DNA of 64,000 nucleotides from Brachyspira hampsonii 30446 (GTDB lineage Bacteria; Spirochaetota; Brachyspiria; Brachyspirales; Brachyspiraceae): NCBI RefSeq assembly GCF_000316195.1, contig NZ_JH994111.1, positions 442,571 to 506,570 of the forward strand, read 5' to 3'. Shown piece by piece: positions 55,938 to 64,000 of this stretch (position 1 is its first letter; each line of letters starts with the position of its first letter). The notes under the pieces were generated by a model. It saw only the letters and a program-made list of their open reading frames with translations, ran no database searches and was not told where the DNA came from. The position numbers and the translations under genes were made by a program.

Positions 55938-57791
55938 TTATTCCAACTCTTTGTTTATCTTTATCAATGCACGCTCTATTATGTAATGGTTAAAATCAAT
56001 GCTGTCTTTCATAGCTTCGTATAGCTTGAATGAGCTTATTATAGATTTATGCATAGTTTTGTCTTTAAATTCAAAACCTTCTGTTATAGTTTTAATAGTT
56101 TTCTGCATAGTAATTCCTAGAAATTCGTTAACTTTACTAATATTAAGTATTTTTATATCAGCTTCATCTAGTTTTGAAATAAGTTTGTCAACTTTTCTGT
56201 GTCTTGAAAGCTCATCATTTATTGTATGGCATAAATTAATAGCCTCTTCAGTGTATGGTTTTAATGATATAATGTCTTTATCTATTTTTACTAAACCATT
56301 TTTTAAGCTCTCAAGTATTTTATTTTTGTCTTCTGTATTCCTATCGTTTTTATCTATTTGTATATTTATATTTTCTAATTTATCAATAAGCTCTTGAAGA
56401 GTGATATTCTCCATTGCCTTTATTATAACGCCTCCCTCTGTGGCATTATAAAATTTTATATTGCTGTTATTTGCACATTGAGCCTCATACCAATTTCTAT
56501 ACATATCAAATCTTGAATCAGTAAATACACTCTCACCATAAACATTCTTCTCTTCTCTTAAATTACCAGCAACAAGAACTTTATATATTCTGCTGTCATA
56601 AGAATCTAGCTTTCCTATCTCAGTAAAGAAATTTTCTTCATGGTAGCTTCCTTTTATATGAGTCTGATGATTAGGAAAAGATAAATCAAGCCCAACCATT
56701 ATTATAGGATTAGCACCAATTCTAACAGCAAAATCATAAGCTGCAGTAGAAACGCTTCCTCCCATAGTAATGTCGCCTCTTTTTCCTAATGGCTTCATAA
56801 AGTATTTTGCTAATGGAAATATTGAATCTATAAAGTATATTGAACCATTAAATGATTCTATAGCCTCATGGTCGACTGATGACTCTGCTATTAATACTGT
56901 ATCTTCAAAATGAATATTTCTGAAATATTTAGAGTTTTTCTTCTGCGGATCAATAGTTATAACAAAATGCGGAGATATGCCATGTGATGATAAAGGCTTC
57001 ATTGCCGTATCAACTGCTATTATAATCGCTTTATTTTTCATCTCTTTTAATTTTCTTATATTTTTTTCAAGAGAAGGTCCGGCTGATACTATGACAGCAG
57101 GTATATTTTTGTACTTATCAAAAAATCTATTAACCCCATAATGAGTAGCAATTTCAACTGCATTAGAAGCAATATTATAAGCCCATAGTTTATCAAATCT
57201 TGAAATTGTATTTATATTTATTATTTTTTTATCAACTACAGAAAGAACCTTACTTTGATAATGCATAGCATCTTCAGCAAATAATGAAGCATAAGACCTT
57301 GTAACAAAAAACTTCACTTTTTTTGTAGTAGTTATTGATATAAACTTTTCTATATCTTCATCATCATTTCCGCCTATAAAAAAAGTTATTTTACTGTCTT
57401 CGAGTATTTTGTCTAATTTGAAATTATTTATTAAAGTATTAAAAAAATTTATATCAGGCTCAATTACAGCAATAGAAACATTAAGTTTTTTTACAGCATT
57501 AATTAAATATCCAGCACCAATACCAAATATAAATACCAAATCCAAATCTTCATCATTTTCAATTTCTTTTATTAAAGTATTAGCTTCTTTTATGGGGTCA
57601 TAAGCACTATGAAGAAGTATCTGCTTTCCATTTTTCATAACTTTAGCGGAAGGTTTTTGAGATTTTGTTTCTATTACCTCTAAAGTGATATCAGATTGTT
57701 TTGCATTATTAAGAATATTAATAAAGTCATAAGGGTATGCTCTGATATTTTTATTTATTGCTTCTAAATTAATTTTTCTAATTTCATTCAT
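55938..57791 (-). CDS. Motility-associated (Maf/DUF115) glycosyltransferase family protein
   Basis: The 617-residue protein matches DUF115/MAF_flag10 proteins: LVFIFGIGAGYLINA (about 84-98), the central IPAVIVSAGPSLEKNIRKLKEMKNKAIIIAVDTAMKPL, PHFVITIDPQK, and GGSVSTAAYDFAVRIGANPIIMVGLDLSF. In other bacteria Maf proteins transfer nonulosonic sugars to flagellin. The C-terminal 150 residues are helical. ispA lies 96 bases upstream on the same strand. The acceptor here is inferred. Confidence 0.88.
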   Translation of the reverse strand: MNEIRKINLEAINKNIRAYPYDFINILNNAKQSDITLEVIETKSQKPSAKVMKNGKQILLHSAYDPIKEANTLIKEIENDEDLDLVFIFGIGAGYLINAVKKLNVSIAVIEPDINFFNTLINNFKLDKILEDSKITFFIGGNDDEDIEKFISITTTKKVKFFVTRSYASLFAEDAMHYQSKVLSVVDKKIININTISRFDKLWAYNIASNAVEIATHYGVNRFFDKYKNIPAVIVSAGPSLEKNIRKLKEMKNKAIIIAVDTAMKPLSSHGISPHFVITIDPQKKNSKYFRNIHFEDTVLIAESSVDHEAIESFNGSIYFIDSIFPLAKYFMKPLGKRGDITMGGSVSTAAYDFAVRIGANPIIMVGLDLSFPNHQTHIKGSYHEENFFTEIGKLDSYDSRIYKVLVAGNLREEKNVYGESVFTDSRFDMYRNWYEAQCANNSNIKFYNATEGGVIIKAMENITLQELIDKLENINIQIDKNDRNTEDKNKILESLKNGLVKIDKDIISLKPYTEEAINLCHTINDELSRHRKVDKLISKLDEADIKILNISKVNEFLGITMQKTIKTITEGFEFKDKTMHKSIISSFKLYEAMKDSIDFNHYIIERALIKINKELE

Positions 57792-57887
57792 AATATATTA
57801 TAATTTTGTAATTAAATTTATATTTTATTATTTTGTTATCGGAGAATTAAAAAAAGAATTTAATAAAATGGTTTTATTTAAATATTT

Positions 57888-58772
57888 TTAAGATTTTCTC
57901 TCTATTATATAGTTTGCTAATTCTATTAAAATATTTTTAGCTTCACTATCTTTATAAGGCTTTAAATATTCAATGGCTTTTTCTGTTACTTTTTTCGCTT
58001 CTTTTTTAGCTCCTTCAAGTCCGAACTGCTTAACATAAGTAAGTTTGCCTTCTTTTTCATCTTTACCTACAGTTTTACCTAAAGTTTCATTGTCGGAAAT
58101 AACATCAAGTATATCGTCCTGTATCTGAAAAGCTAACCCCACAGCTTCAGCGTATTTTGTTATATTTTCTATATCATTGTCATTTTCAGATGATATTGCA
58201 CCAAGCCTTACAGCTCCTCTAATCATAGCACCTGTCTTTTTTGCATGAAGAACTTTAAGCATATCAAAATTAATTTCTTTCTCTTCATAATATAAATCTA
58301 TAAACTGCCCCATAACCATTCCATTAACTCCAGCAGCATAGCTTAATTCAAATAAAAGTTTTCTTAAAGTGCTGTCTTTAACATCTGTTTTAGAAAGTAA
58401 TTGAAAAGCATAAGTAAGAAGCCCATCTCCTACAAGTATAGCATTAGCCTCTCCGTATTTAACATGCGTTGTAGGTTTTCCTCTTCTTAAATCATCATTG
58501 TCCATAGCAGGCAAATCATCATGAACCAAAGAATATGTATGTATAAGCTCTAATGATACTGCAGGTATTATTGATTTTTTATAATCGCCTTCAAAAAGCT
58601 CGCATGCCAAACAAGTAAGTATAGGCCTTAATCTTTTACCGCCCGCATCCAATGGATATTTAAGCATTTCTATAAAACTATTTTCTAATTCAATATTGCT
58701 TTTCTCAAATACATTATCAATAGTTTTATTAATTTCTTCTAATCTTGCATTCATATATTCTTTGAGATTCAT
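57888..58772 (-). CDS. ispA: Polyprenyl (farnesyl) diphosphate synthase
   Basis: The 294-residue protein is an E-type prenyl transferase: GGKRLRPILTCLA, first Asp-rich motif HDDLPAMDNDDLRRGKPTTH, second Asp-rich motif FQIQDDILDVISD, and the C-terminal KKEAKKVTEKAIEYL. The spacing and length fit farnesyl or geranyl diphosphate synthase. It supplies isoprenoid carriers for envelope glycans. Confidence 0.92.
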   Translation of the reverse strand: MNLKEYMNARLEEINKTIDNVFEKSNIELENSFIEMLKYPLDAGGKRLRPILTCLACELFEGDYKKSIIPAVSLELIHTYSLVHDDLPAMDNDDLRRGKPTTHVKYGEANAILVGDGLLTYAFQLLSKTDVKDSTLRKLLFELSYAAGVNGMVMGQFIDLYYEEKEINFDMLKVLHAKKTGAMIRGAVRLGAISSENDNDIENITKYAEAVGLAFQIQDDILDVISDNETLGKTVGKDEKEGKLTYVKQFGLEGAKKEAKKVTEKAIEYLKPYKDSEAKNILIELANYIIERKS

Positions 58773-58886
58773 AATTCAATCCTGTTTTTATGATTTTTAT
58801 TTGTTATTAGGCATTATGTAAATAGTATATAATAAGAAGTAAAAATGTAAAGAATAAAAAATAATATATTTTTATATAACTTATAG

Positions 58887-59111
58887 TAGATTTGTTTCAA
58901 AACTACTTGATAAAATTATATATAAAAATTTAGCAATTTGTCAATCATAAAAATAATGTTTTATAATCTGTAATTTTAGTATATAAATACGCAGTCTTTC
59001 ACCTGCCAAAGGCACGCAGAGCGGGCACGACTGTGAATCTACAACTATAACTAAAAAATACTGAATAAAAAACTATAAGTATTAAGAAATTGAGTTTTGA
59101 AACAAGTATTA
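58887..59111. repeat. MITE-like element
   Basis: The left end TAGATTTGTTTCAAAACTAC (58887-58906) and right end AGTTTTGAAACAAGTATTA (59093-59111) are inverted copies of the 18-bp consensus with slight wear. The core (about 58989-59045) has GCAGTCTTTCACCTGCC and GGGCACGACTGTG, as in the 33807 copy in the opposite orientation. Confidence 0.75.
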
Positions 59112-59196
59112 ATATATGATAAATGTTCAAGTCTAACTCCACCCAATTTATACTTCTAAAAATTATAAACATTCTGATATTCTAAATTAAAATCAT

Positions 59197-59573
59197 CTAC
59201 AATGATATTATATTTCTTATAAAACTCATTTCTATATTTTCATTGTTTGAAAAATCATAAGATATAATTTTATTAGCTAAATAATAACTAGATAGAAAAC
59301 TTCTTAAATGAACTGCTCTAGATGATAAACTTCATAAAAAACTTTTACTGTATTATTAAAATTAATTTCTTTTATTAGACTAGATATATTTTTTATAAGC
59401 TAATCATATTTAATAATTTTATTTGAAAAATCAAACATTAAACATTTTTTTGCATATAAAAAACCTCCTTCATTTATATGCATTTTATTATCATCTATAC
59501 AGCCATTTTTCAAAAAATAATTAAATAATATTTTCTTATCTTTTTTATAAATTTCAATACCAATCATAGTCAT
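59197..59573 (-). pseudogene. Decayed gene behind MarR
   Basis: An ATG at 59573, 19 bases after the MarR stop, reads for 57 codons (MTMIGIEIYKKDKKILFNYF...) to a TAG, continues in frame for about 31 more codons to a TAA, and then appears to go on in another frame (SSRAVHLRSFLSSYYLANKI...) to a TAG at 59199-59197. The composition is coding-like. I do not recognise the family. At least one stop and one frameshift have broken it. Confidence 0.55.
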
Positions 59574-59591
59574 TTTTTAATTAGCATAAAA

Positions 59592-60035
59592 TTAATTAAA
59601 AGGGCTATCCTTATCATGTATATTGCTAAGAAGTTTATTTATTATAAATACTAAAGTTTCTTTTTCCTCATCAGTCATATTAGAAAACATAATTTCATTA
59701 TTTTTTCTAATATCCTCAAATACAATTTCTTTTAATTTTTTACTTTTTTGAGTAAGATATATTTCTTTATACCTCTTATCCTCTAAGCTTATCTTTCTTT
59801 TTATAAACCCTTTTTTCTCAAGACGATATAAAGTACCAGCTATTGTAGGATTACTCAAACCTAAAAAATTTTCTATATCTCTTTGATTGATGATTTTTTC
59901 TTCGTTATGATAAAGAAACATCAATATATCCATTTGGGAAGATGTAAGTTTATGTTTATCCAAAAATCTATTAAACCTATTGTCTAAAGTAGTATGCAAT
60001 TCTTTAATCAATTTCCCTATAAAAATGTCTTCCAT
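59592..60035 (-). CDS. MarR family transcriptional regulator
   Basis: The 147-residue protein has the MarR winged helix: LTSSQMDILMFLYHNEEKIINQRDIENFLGLSNPTIAGTLYRLEKKGFIKRKISLEDKRYKEIYLTQKSKKL. It lies downstream of the oppA-like gene on the same strand and could control it or the broken gene after it. The ligand is unknown. Confidence 0.9.
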   Translation of the reverse strand: MEDIFIGKLIKELHTTLDNRFNRFLDKHKLTSSQMDILMFLYHNEEKIINQRDIENFLGLSNPTIAGTLYRLEKKGFIKRKISLEDKRYKEIYLTQKSKKLKEIVFEDIRKNNEIMFSNMTDEEKETLVFIINKLLSNIHDKDSPFN

Positions 60036-60106
60036 AATAACTTTTCCTCAGCAATCAAATTTACGCATATACTACATGATATACATTTTTTTTCACAAAT
60101 CAATAT

Positions 60107-61708
60107 TTATTTTTCTAAATAAGAGTATGAAAACTTATATTGAGCAAAAGGTATATAAAACACATCTTTCAAATTCGGACTTTTTAATACAGCCGGTTCA
60201 AAATATGCTATAGGTATTATAACAGCTTCATCTTCTATAAGTATTTTTTCAGCTTTATGAAGTTCACGCATTCTAATGTTCTGATCAATAGTTTTAGAAG
60301 CAATACTAATTGCCTCATCAAACTGAGCATTTGTAAATAAAGAGTGATTTTTATAAGAATAGCTAACAAACATACCTAAAAAAGTTGTAGGATCATTATA
60401 GCTTCCTGTCCAGCTTGCACTAGCCATAGTATAATTTCTCTCTGTTCTAAAAGCATGAATAAAAGGGGCAAATTCCATTTGAGTAAGTTTAACATCTATT
60501 CCAAGATTAACTTTCCACATATTCTGAACTGCTTCAAACATAGGTATATCATTACTAAAAGTAACAATAAACTCTAATACAGGAAATCCTTCTCCATTAG
60601 GATAGCCTGCTTCAGCCATTAATCTCTGAGCTTCTTCTACATTCTTTTTATAATCTTCTTTATTAGTGCTTATATATTCACCAGCATTATCTCTGAAATA
60701 TCCTTCAACATCTGTAACTCCCCAAGGCACTAAAGCTCCTGCAGGCTTACCTGATTTTAATACATTATCTACTATATAGTTTCTGTCTATTGCAAGAGAT
60801 AAAGCCTTTCTTACTCTTTTGTCTTTTAAAGTTTCATTAGTTGTATTTAAAGCATAATACTGAGTACCTATTCTTGTGGCAGTATCAATATAGCCTTCTT
60901 CTCTCAAAGTATCTATATCCTGATAAGGAAACTGATCTGAAAAATGTAAAGAACCCTCTTTTACTCCTGCAACTGCTGAATTAGGATTATCCATAAGAAC
61001 AAATTTAATTTTTTCAGCAACTATAGTATCAGCTGCCCAATAATTAGTATTTTTTACAACAGTAATGCTTTCATCTGGTTTTCTTTCATATAAAACAAAA
61101 GCTCCGTTTCCTATGCAAGTTTTAGGGTTTCTAGTCCAATTATCAGGATCTTTTTCAACCATATCCTTTCTTACAGGTGAAAAAACAGGTAAGTTAACAA
61201 GCTCTAAAAAATAGGCTGTAGGATACTCTAATTTCACCTCTAAAGTATAATCATCTATAGCTTTTATTCCAAACTCATCAACCGGCATATATCCGCCATT
61301 AACATTAGAAAAGTTAAGTATAGGCTCAAACAAATAACTAGGTTCGCTTGCAGTATCAGGATCAACTACTCTTTTCCATGAATATTCAAAATCATATGCA
61401 GTTAAAGGTTTTCCGTCAGACCATTTTCCATTAGTTCTTAAATGAAATATATATGTAAGTCCGTCTTCGGATATTTCCCAACTTTCCGCAGCTCCGGGCT
61501 GAATAGCAATATCTTTATATTTTGTAGTTAAACACTCAAATAAATGAGTTACATAGGTAGAGCCTTGCAATGTTATATTCAAAGCAGGGTCTATGGTTTT
61601 TGGTTCTGCACCTAAATTCACATGTACAGTATTATCATCAGTAGTTTTTTTACTTGAACAAGAAGCAAAAACTATTAAAGAAATTAAAATTAAATAAAAC
61701 TTTTTCAT
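60107..61708 (-). CDS. oppA: Oligopeptide-binding lipoprotein (OppA-like)
   Basis: The 533-residue protein has a lipoprotein signal (LILISLIVFASC, Cys17) and the SBP family 5 pattern: VNLGAEPKTIDPALNITLQGSTYVTHLFECL, LTYIFHLRTNGKWSDGKPLTAYDFEYSWKRV, VRKALSLAIDRNYIVDNVL. It binds peptides outside the membrane for an ABC importer. The permease and ATPase genes are not adjacent, so it must use one encoded elsewhere. Confidence 0.9.
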   Translation of the reverse strand: MKKFYLILISLIVFASCSSKKTTDDNTVHVNLGAEPKTIDPALNITLQGSTYVTHLFECLTTKYKDIAIQPGAAESWEISEDGLTYIFHLRTNGKWSDGKPLTAYDFEYSWKRVVDPDTASEPSYLFEPILNFSNVNGGYMPVDEFGIKAIDDYTLEVKLEYPTAYFLELVNLPVFSPVRKDMVEKDPDNWTRNPKTCIGNGAFVLYERKPDESITVVKNTNYWAADTIVAEKIKFVLMDNPNSAVAGVKEGSLHFSDQFPYQDIDTLREEGYIDTATRIGTQYYALNTTNETLKDKRVRKALSLAIDRNYIVDNVLKSGKPAGALVPWGVTDVEGYFRDNAGEYISTNKEDYKKNVEEAQRLMAEAGYPNGEGFPVLEFIVTFSNDIPMFEAVQNMWKVNLGIDVKLTQMEFAPFIHAFRTERNYTMASASWTGSYNDPTTFLGMFVSYSYKNHSLFTNAQFDEAISIASKTIDQNIRMRELHKAEKILIEDEAVIIPIAYFEPAVLKSPNLKDVFYIPFAQYKFSYSYLEK

Positions 61709-61742
61709 CGTACCTACCCTTAGTATGGTTTTAATGTGTGAA

Positions 61743-61770
61743 ATTATATTTTATTATGAAGTTTTGTCAA
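61743..61770 (-). promoter_or_regulatory. Promoter of the oppA-like gene
   Basis: On the minus strand TTGACA (61770-61765) and TATAAT (61748-61743) are 16 bases apart, about 34 bases before the ATG at 61708. Confidence 0.8.
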
Positions 61771-61794
61771 CAAAAATATTTTTATATAACAAAA

Positions 61795-63432
61795 TTAATT
61801 TAATTTCTTTCTATACAAATTAAACAGCTCATTTGTATAAATTAATATAGAATTACTGTCAAATAAAAATTGCTCACTATTATCATCAAAATCCGGCTTA
61901 TTTGGGGTACTATACCAATAATATAATGATAAATTATGATGCGGTATTATTTTTATATTACTATCATCTTTAGCATACAATGATGAATTTGTATTTTCTG
62001 TTATTAAATATTCTATTTTATAATCTTGATTAGTATAAGTATTTTCTTTTTTAGTTAAAAATAAATTCATAGCATAATTAAAAATATTTCTTGAATACAA
62101 AGTAAAAGGCTCTCCATCAGCATCTCTAGCCATGTTTTTTACAATATCATAAGTAAGCCTTTGTTTTTTACCTATCAAAGAAAAATAATAATTTTGTTTA
62201 TAATAATGCCAAGGAACTGCAAGAACATGAATGAACATAAATATTATTAACAGATTAAATAATTTAGTCTTTTCATAATATAAATAATTTGTAAATAATA
62301 AAATAGTAAAGAAAGATAATGCAAACATTGAAAAATGATAAACATATCCTCCTCCTTTACCTTTTAAAACCATAGGGCAAAGTATAGCTACAGGTATATA
62401 CAAAAAATAAAATAATAATACTTCTTTTAATAAAGCATCATTTTTAAATCTTTTACCTCTAAATAAATCCTTCTTACATAAAAACATAATAGAATATACA
62501 AAAGAAGCAATAACTATAATATGAGAAATTATTATTGTAATTATTACTATAGGACTAAATATACCCCAATATGTTAGTGCAGTTTTTACATCAAATTTAT
62601 TTAATATAAAAGTAGGAAATATTATTTGTGCATATATTTGTGGGAAGCGTTTATAAAATGCTACAGTATATCCTTTTGATAAATTAATCATCTTTAAAGA
62701 GTTATTAAATCCATTTTGAATCTCAACTATTAAATATGGTAAATACAATAAAAATGATATGAACACCCCTAAAGCTAAATATTTAAAATATTTTTTAGAA
62801 TAATCTATTTTAATGATTAAATAAACTAAAAGTGTAGGAACTATACCATAATATACAGCAAAATGAAATTGTCCCATAATAGCTAAAACAGGAAATAAAA
62901 GTGTAGCAAAAACTTTTGAATATTTTTCATCTCTCAAGTACTCTGCAAAAAACATACAAAACAAAAATGAAAACATTACTACAGGATTAGGATTAGTAAA
63001 AGAAGTGGTAACTTCAAATATAATACAGTTAACTGCCATAAAAGAAGTCATTATAGCAGCAGAAACAAAACCAAATCTAAAATAAATCCAAATTAAAAAT
63101 ATAAATAAAACTAATAAATATAAACTAACATCAATAATTCTAGCTGTATAATAATTTTCTCCGCCCAAATTAAACAATAGTAAAAATTTAGAATAAAACC
63201 CAGCTCCAGGAACTCTTGCTATATCATCAACTAAAAGCCCGCTTGTAACTAATCTTGCTCCTGTATGAGGAATTTCTTTATTATCATAAGCTGTTCTCAT
63301 CTCATAAAAATGCTGTTCATTATCATTAGATAAAAAATAATCTTTTTGAAAATAAAAGCTGGATATTAAACTTATTATAATGGATAATACAATTAACAAT
63401 TTTAATAAAACATAATTTAAATTTTTTTTCAT
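61795..63432 (-). CDS. GT39-like multi-pass membrane protein
   Basis: The 545-residue protein has about eleven predicted membrane helices and a short periplasmic C-terminus. The layout, with an acidic motif soon after the first helix (SNDNEQHFYEMRTAY) and a following GARLVTSGLL loop, suits ArnT/PMT (GT39) membrane glycosyltransferases that use lipid-linked sugars. Similarity is structural more than by motif. The gene upstream is a shortened relative. Confidence 0.65.
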   Translation of the reverse strand: MKKNLNYVLLKLLIVLSIIISLISSFYFQKDYFLSNDNEQHFYEMRTAYDNKEIPHTGARLVTSGLLVDDIARVPGAGFYSKFLLLFNLGGENYYTARIIDVSLYLLVLFIFLIWIYFRFGFVSAAIMTSFMAVNCIIFEVTTSFTNPNPVVMFSFLFCMFFAEYLRDEKYSKVFATLLFPVLAIMGQFHFAVYYGIVPTLLVYLIIKIDYSKKYFKYLALGVFISFLLYLPYLIVEIQNGFNNSLKMINLSKGYTVAFYKRFPQIYAQIIFPTFILNKFDVKTALTYWGIFSPIVIITIIISHIIVIASFVYSIMFLCKKDLFRGKRFKNDALLKEVLLFYFLYIPVAILCPMVLKGKGGGYVYHFSMFALSFFTILLFTNYLYYEKTKLFNLLIIFMFIHVLAVPWHYYKQNYYFSLIGKKQRLTYDIVKNMARDADGEPFTLYSRNIFNYAMNLFLTKKENTYTNQDYKIEYLITENTNSSLYAKDDSNIKIIPHHNLSLYYWYSTPNKPDFDDNSEQFLFDSNSILIYTNELFNLYRKKLN

Positions 63433-63461
63433 AATTCATTCCTAATTTTAATTATAAAAAA

Positions 63462-63998
63462 TTATATAAAATTCTCCGGACTTAATAATTCATCATTACT
63501 ATGCTGAAATTTATAAACTAATATATATTCATTTGTATAAATTAGTTTAGAATTAGAAGCTAAATAATTTATATATTTTGGATAAGCCGGATCATCTGAA
63601 TTATTTAATTTTATAAAATCAATAAGTATATATAAATTTGTACCATTATTATTACAATTCCAAGCATATTCTGAAAATAAATTTTTTGATATATCACAAT
63701 AAGTCTCCTTTCTCTCTCCATATATTGAGATTAAGTTTACATCCATACCGCCATTAGAATCATCATAAATAGTTTTAATAATATTTTTCATATTAAGAAA
63801 TCCGCTTTGTAATTCATACATTAAATACGGAACATACTGTAAAAAAGATAAAAATACACCTATTACCCAAAATGTTAAGTATTGTTTGGTACGTTTAAAT
63901 CGAATGAGCAAATAAATTATTATAGTAGGTACAACAGAAAAAAAAGTAAAAAAATGAAGCTGAGATATTAATGCTATTATAGGAAATATAATAACAAC
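63462..63998 (-). CDS. Shortened paralogue of the GT39-like protein (5' end outside window)
   Basis: The frame is open to the window edge; a TTG at 63911 is not the true start, because the upstream codons (IFPIIALISQLHFFTFFSVVPTIIIY) align with the neighbour's LFPVLAIMGQFHFAVYYGIVPTLLVY. The match goes on through FLSFLQYVPYLMYELQSGF, then jumps to a C-terminus like the neighbour's (SNSKLIYTNEYILVYK). About 300 residues that hold the later membrane helices in the neighbour are missing. So it is an internally deleted copy. Confidence 0.65.
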   Translation of the reverse strand, partial: VVIIFPIIALISQLHFFTFFSVVPTIIIYLLIRFKRTKQYLTFWVIGVFLSFLQYVPYLMYELQSGFLNMKNIIKTIYDDSNGGMDVNLISIYGERKETYCDISKNLFSEYAWNCNNNGTNLYILIDFIKLNNSDDPAYPKYINYLASNSKLIYTNEYILVYKFQHSNDELLSPENFI

Positions 63999-64000
63999 TG

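Larger units (their letters stand above)
58773..59591. other. Gap with MITE-like repeat and a decayed gene
   Basis: Holds a MITE-like element (58887-59111) and a broken gene on the minus strand (59197-59573), listed separately. Confidence 0.65.

Overview
The window is a very AT-rich bacterial chromosome segment with TTA/ATA-type codon use and clear Shine-Dalgarno sites. The gene set includes a DUF4954 protein, a motility-associated (Maf/DUF115) glycosyltransferase, many small exported ankyrin proteins, an AlgI/AlgX-like pair, lone batA and a C+ form of ribosomal protein L31. This points to a spirochaete, most likely Brachyspira. That assignment is inference from gene content and base composition. 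I saw no rRNA, tRNA or CRISPR array.

Layout. 1-6.7 kb: the start of an exported protein, a YkgJ-like/radical-SAM-like gene pair, a MarR regulator, a cytoplasmic family-2 glycosidase, TspO and a small HExxH protein. 6.9-14.6 kb: an ankyrin protein, a repeat, then four genes with PD-(D/E)XK nuclease signatures (one fused to an ImmA/IrrE-type peptidase, one with a changed catalytic Asp, one frameshifted in an A9 tract) grouped around recF. 14.7-23.6 kb: metK, batA, the NAD salvage pair nadR/pnuC, then a DUF4954-prmA-proA operon. 23.8-27.4 kb: a zinc-type ArsR repressor with its efflux ATPase, and an MFS transporter. 27.5-31.4 kb: an MBOAT O-acyltransferase and an AlgX-like partner, preceded by a promoter and a short leader ORF built from 12 copies of a pentanucleotide. 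31.4-39.1 kb: rsgA, three small ankyrin proteins, lipoproteins, a LysM protein and two tandem cyclophilins. 39.2-41.5 kb: a GltS-type symporter and SanA. 41.6-49.7 kb: the branched-chain amino acid operon ilvB-ilvN-ilvC-leuA-leuC-leuD-leuB, headed by a previously unlisted 50-residue leader peptide rich in Ile/Leu/Val and in rare Leu codons. 49.8-64 kb: a coiled-coil protein and pgeF, a solo B3/4 protein, rpmE, exported proteins, Maf glycosyltransferase, ispA, a MarR regulator, an OppA-like lipoprotein and two GT39-like membrane proteins.

Two dispersed repeat families fill the long gaps. One is bounded by an 18-bp inverted repeat (TAGACTTGTTTCAAAACT) and behaves like a MITE. The other is a mirror-symmetric string of GC-rich blocks separated by AT-rich DNA.

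The most promising new biology is in regulation: a probable phase-variable leader in front of surface-polymer acylation genes, and a probable attenuation leader in front of ilvB. The radical-SAM-like protein that has lost all three cluster cysteines and the decaying nuclease cluster around recF are also worth checking.
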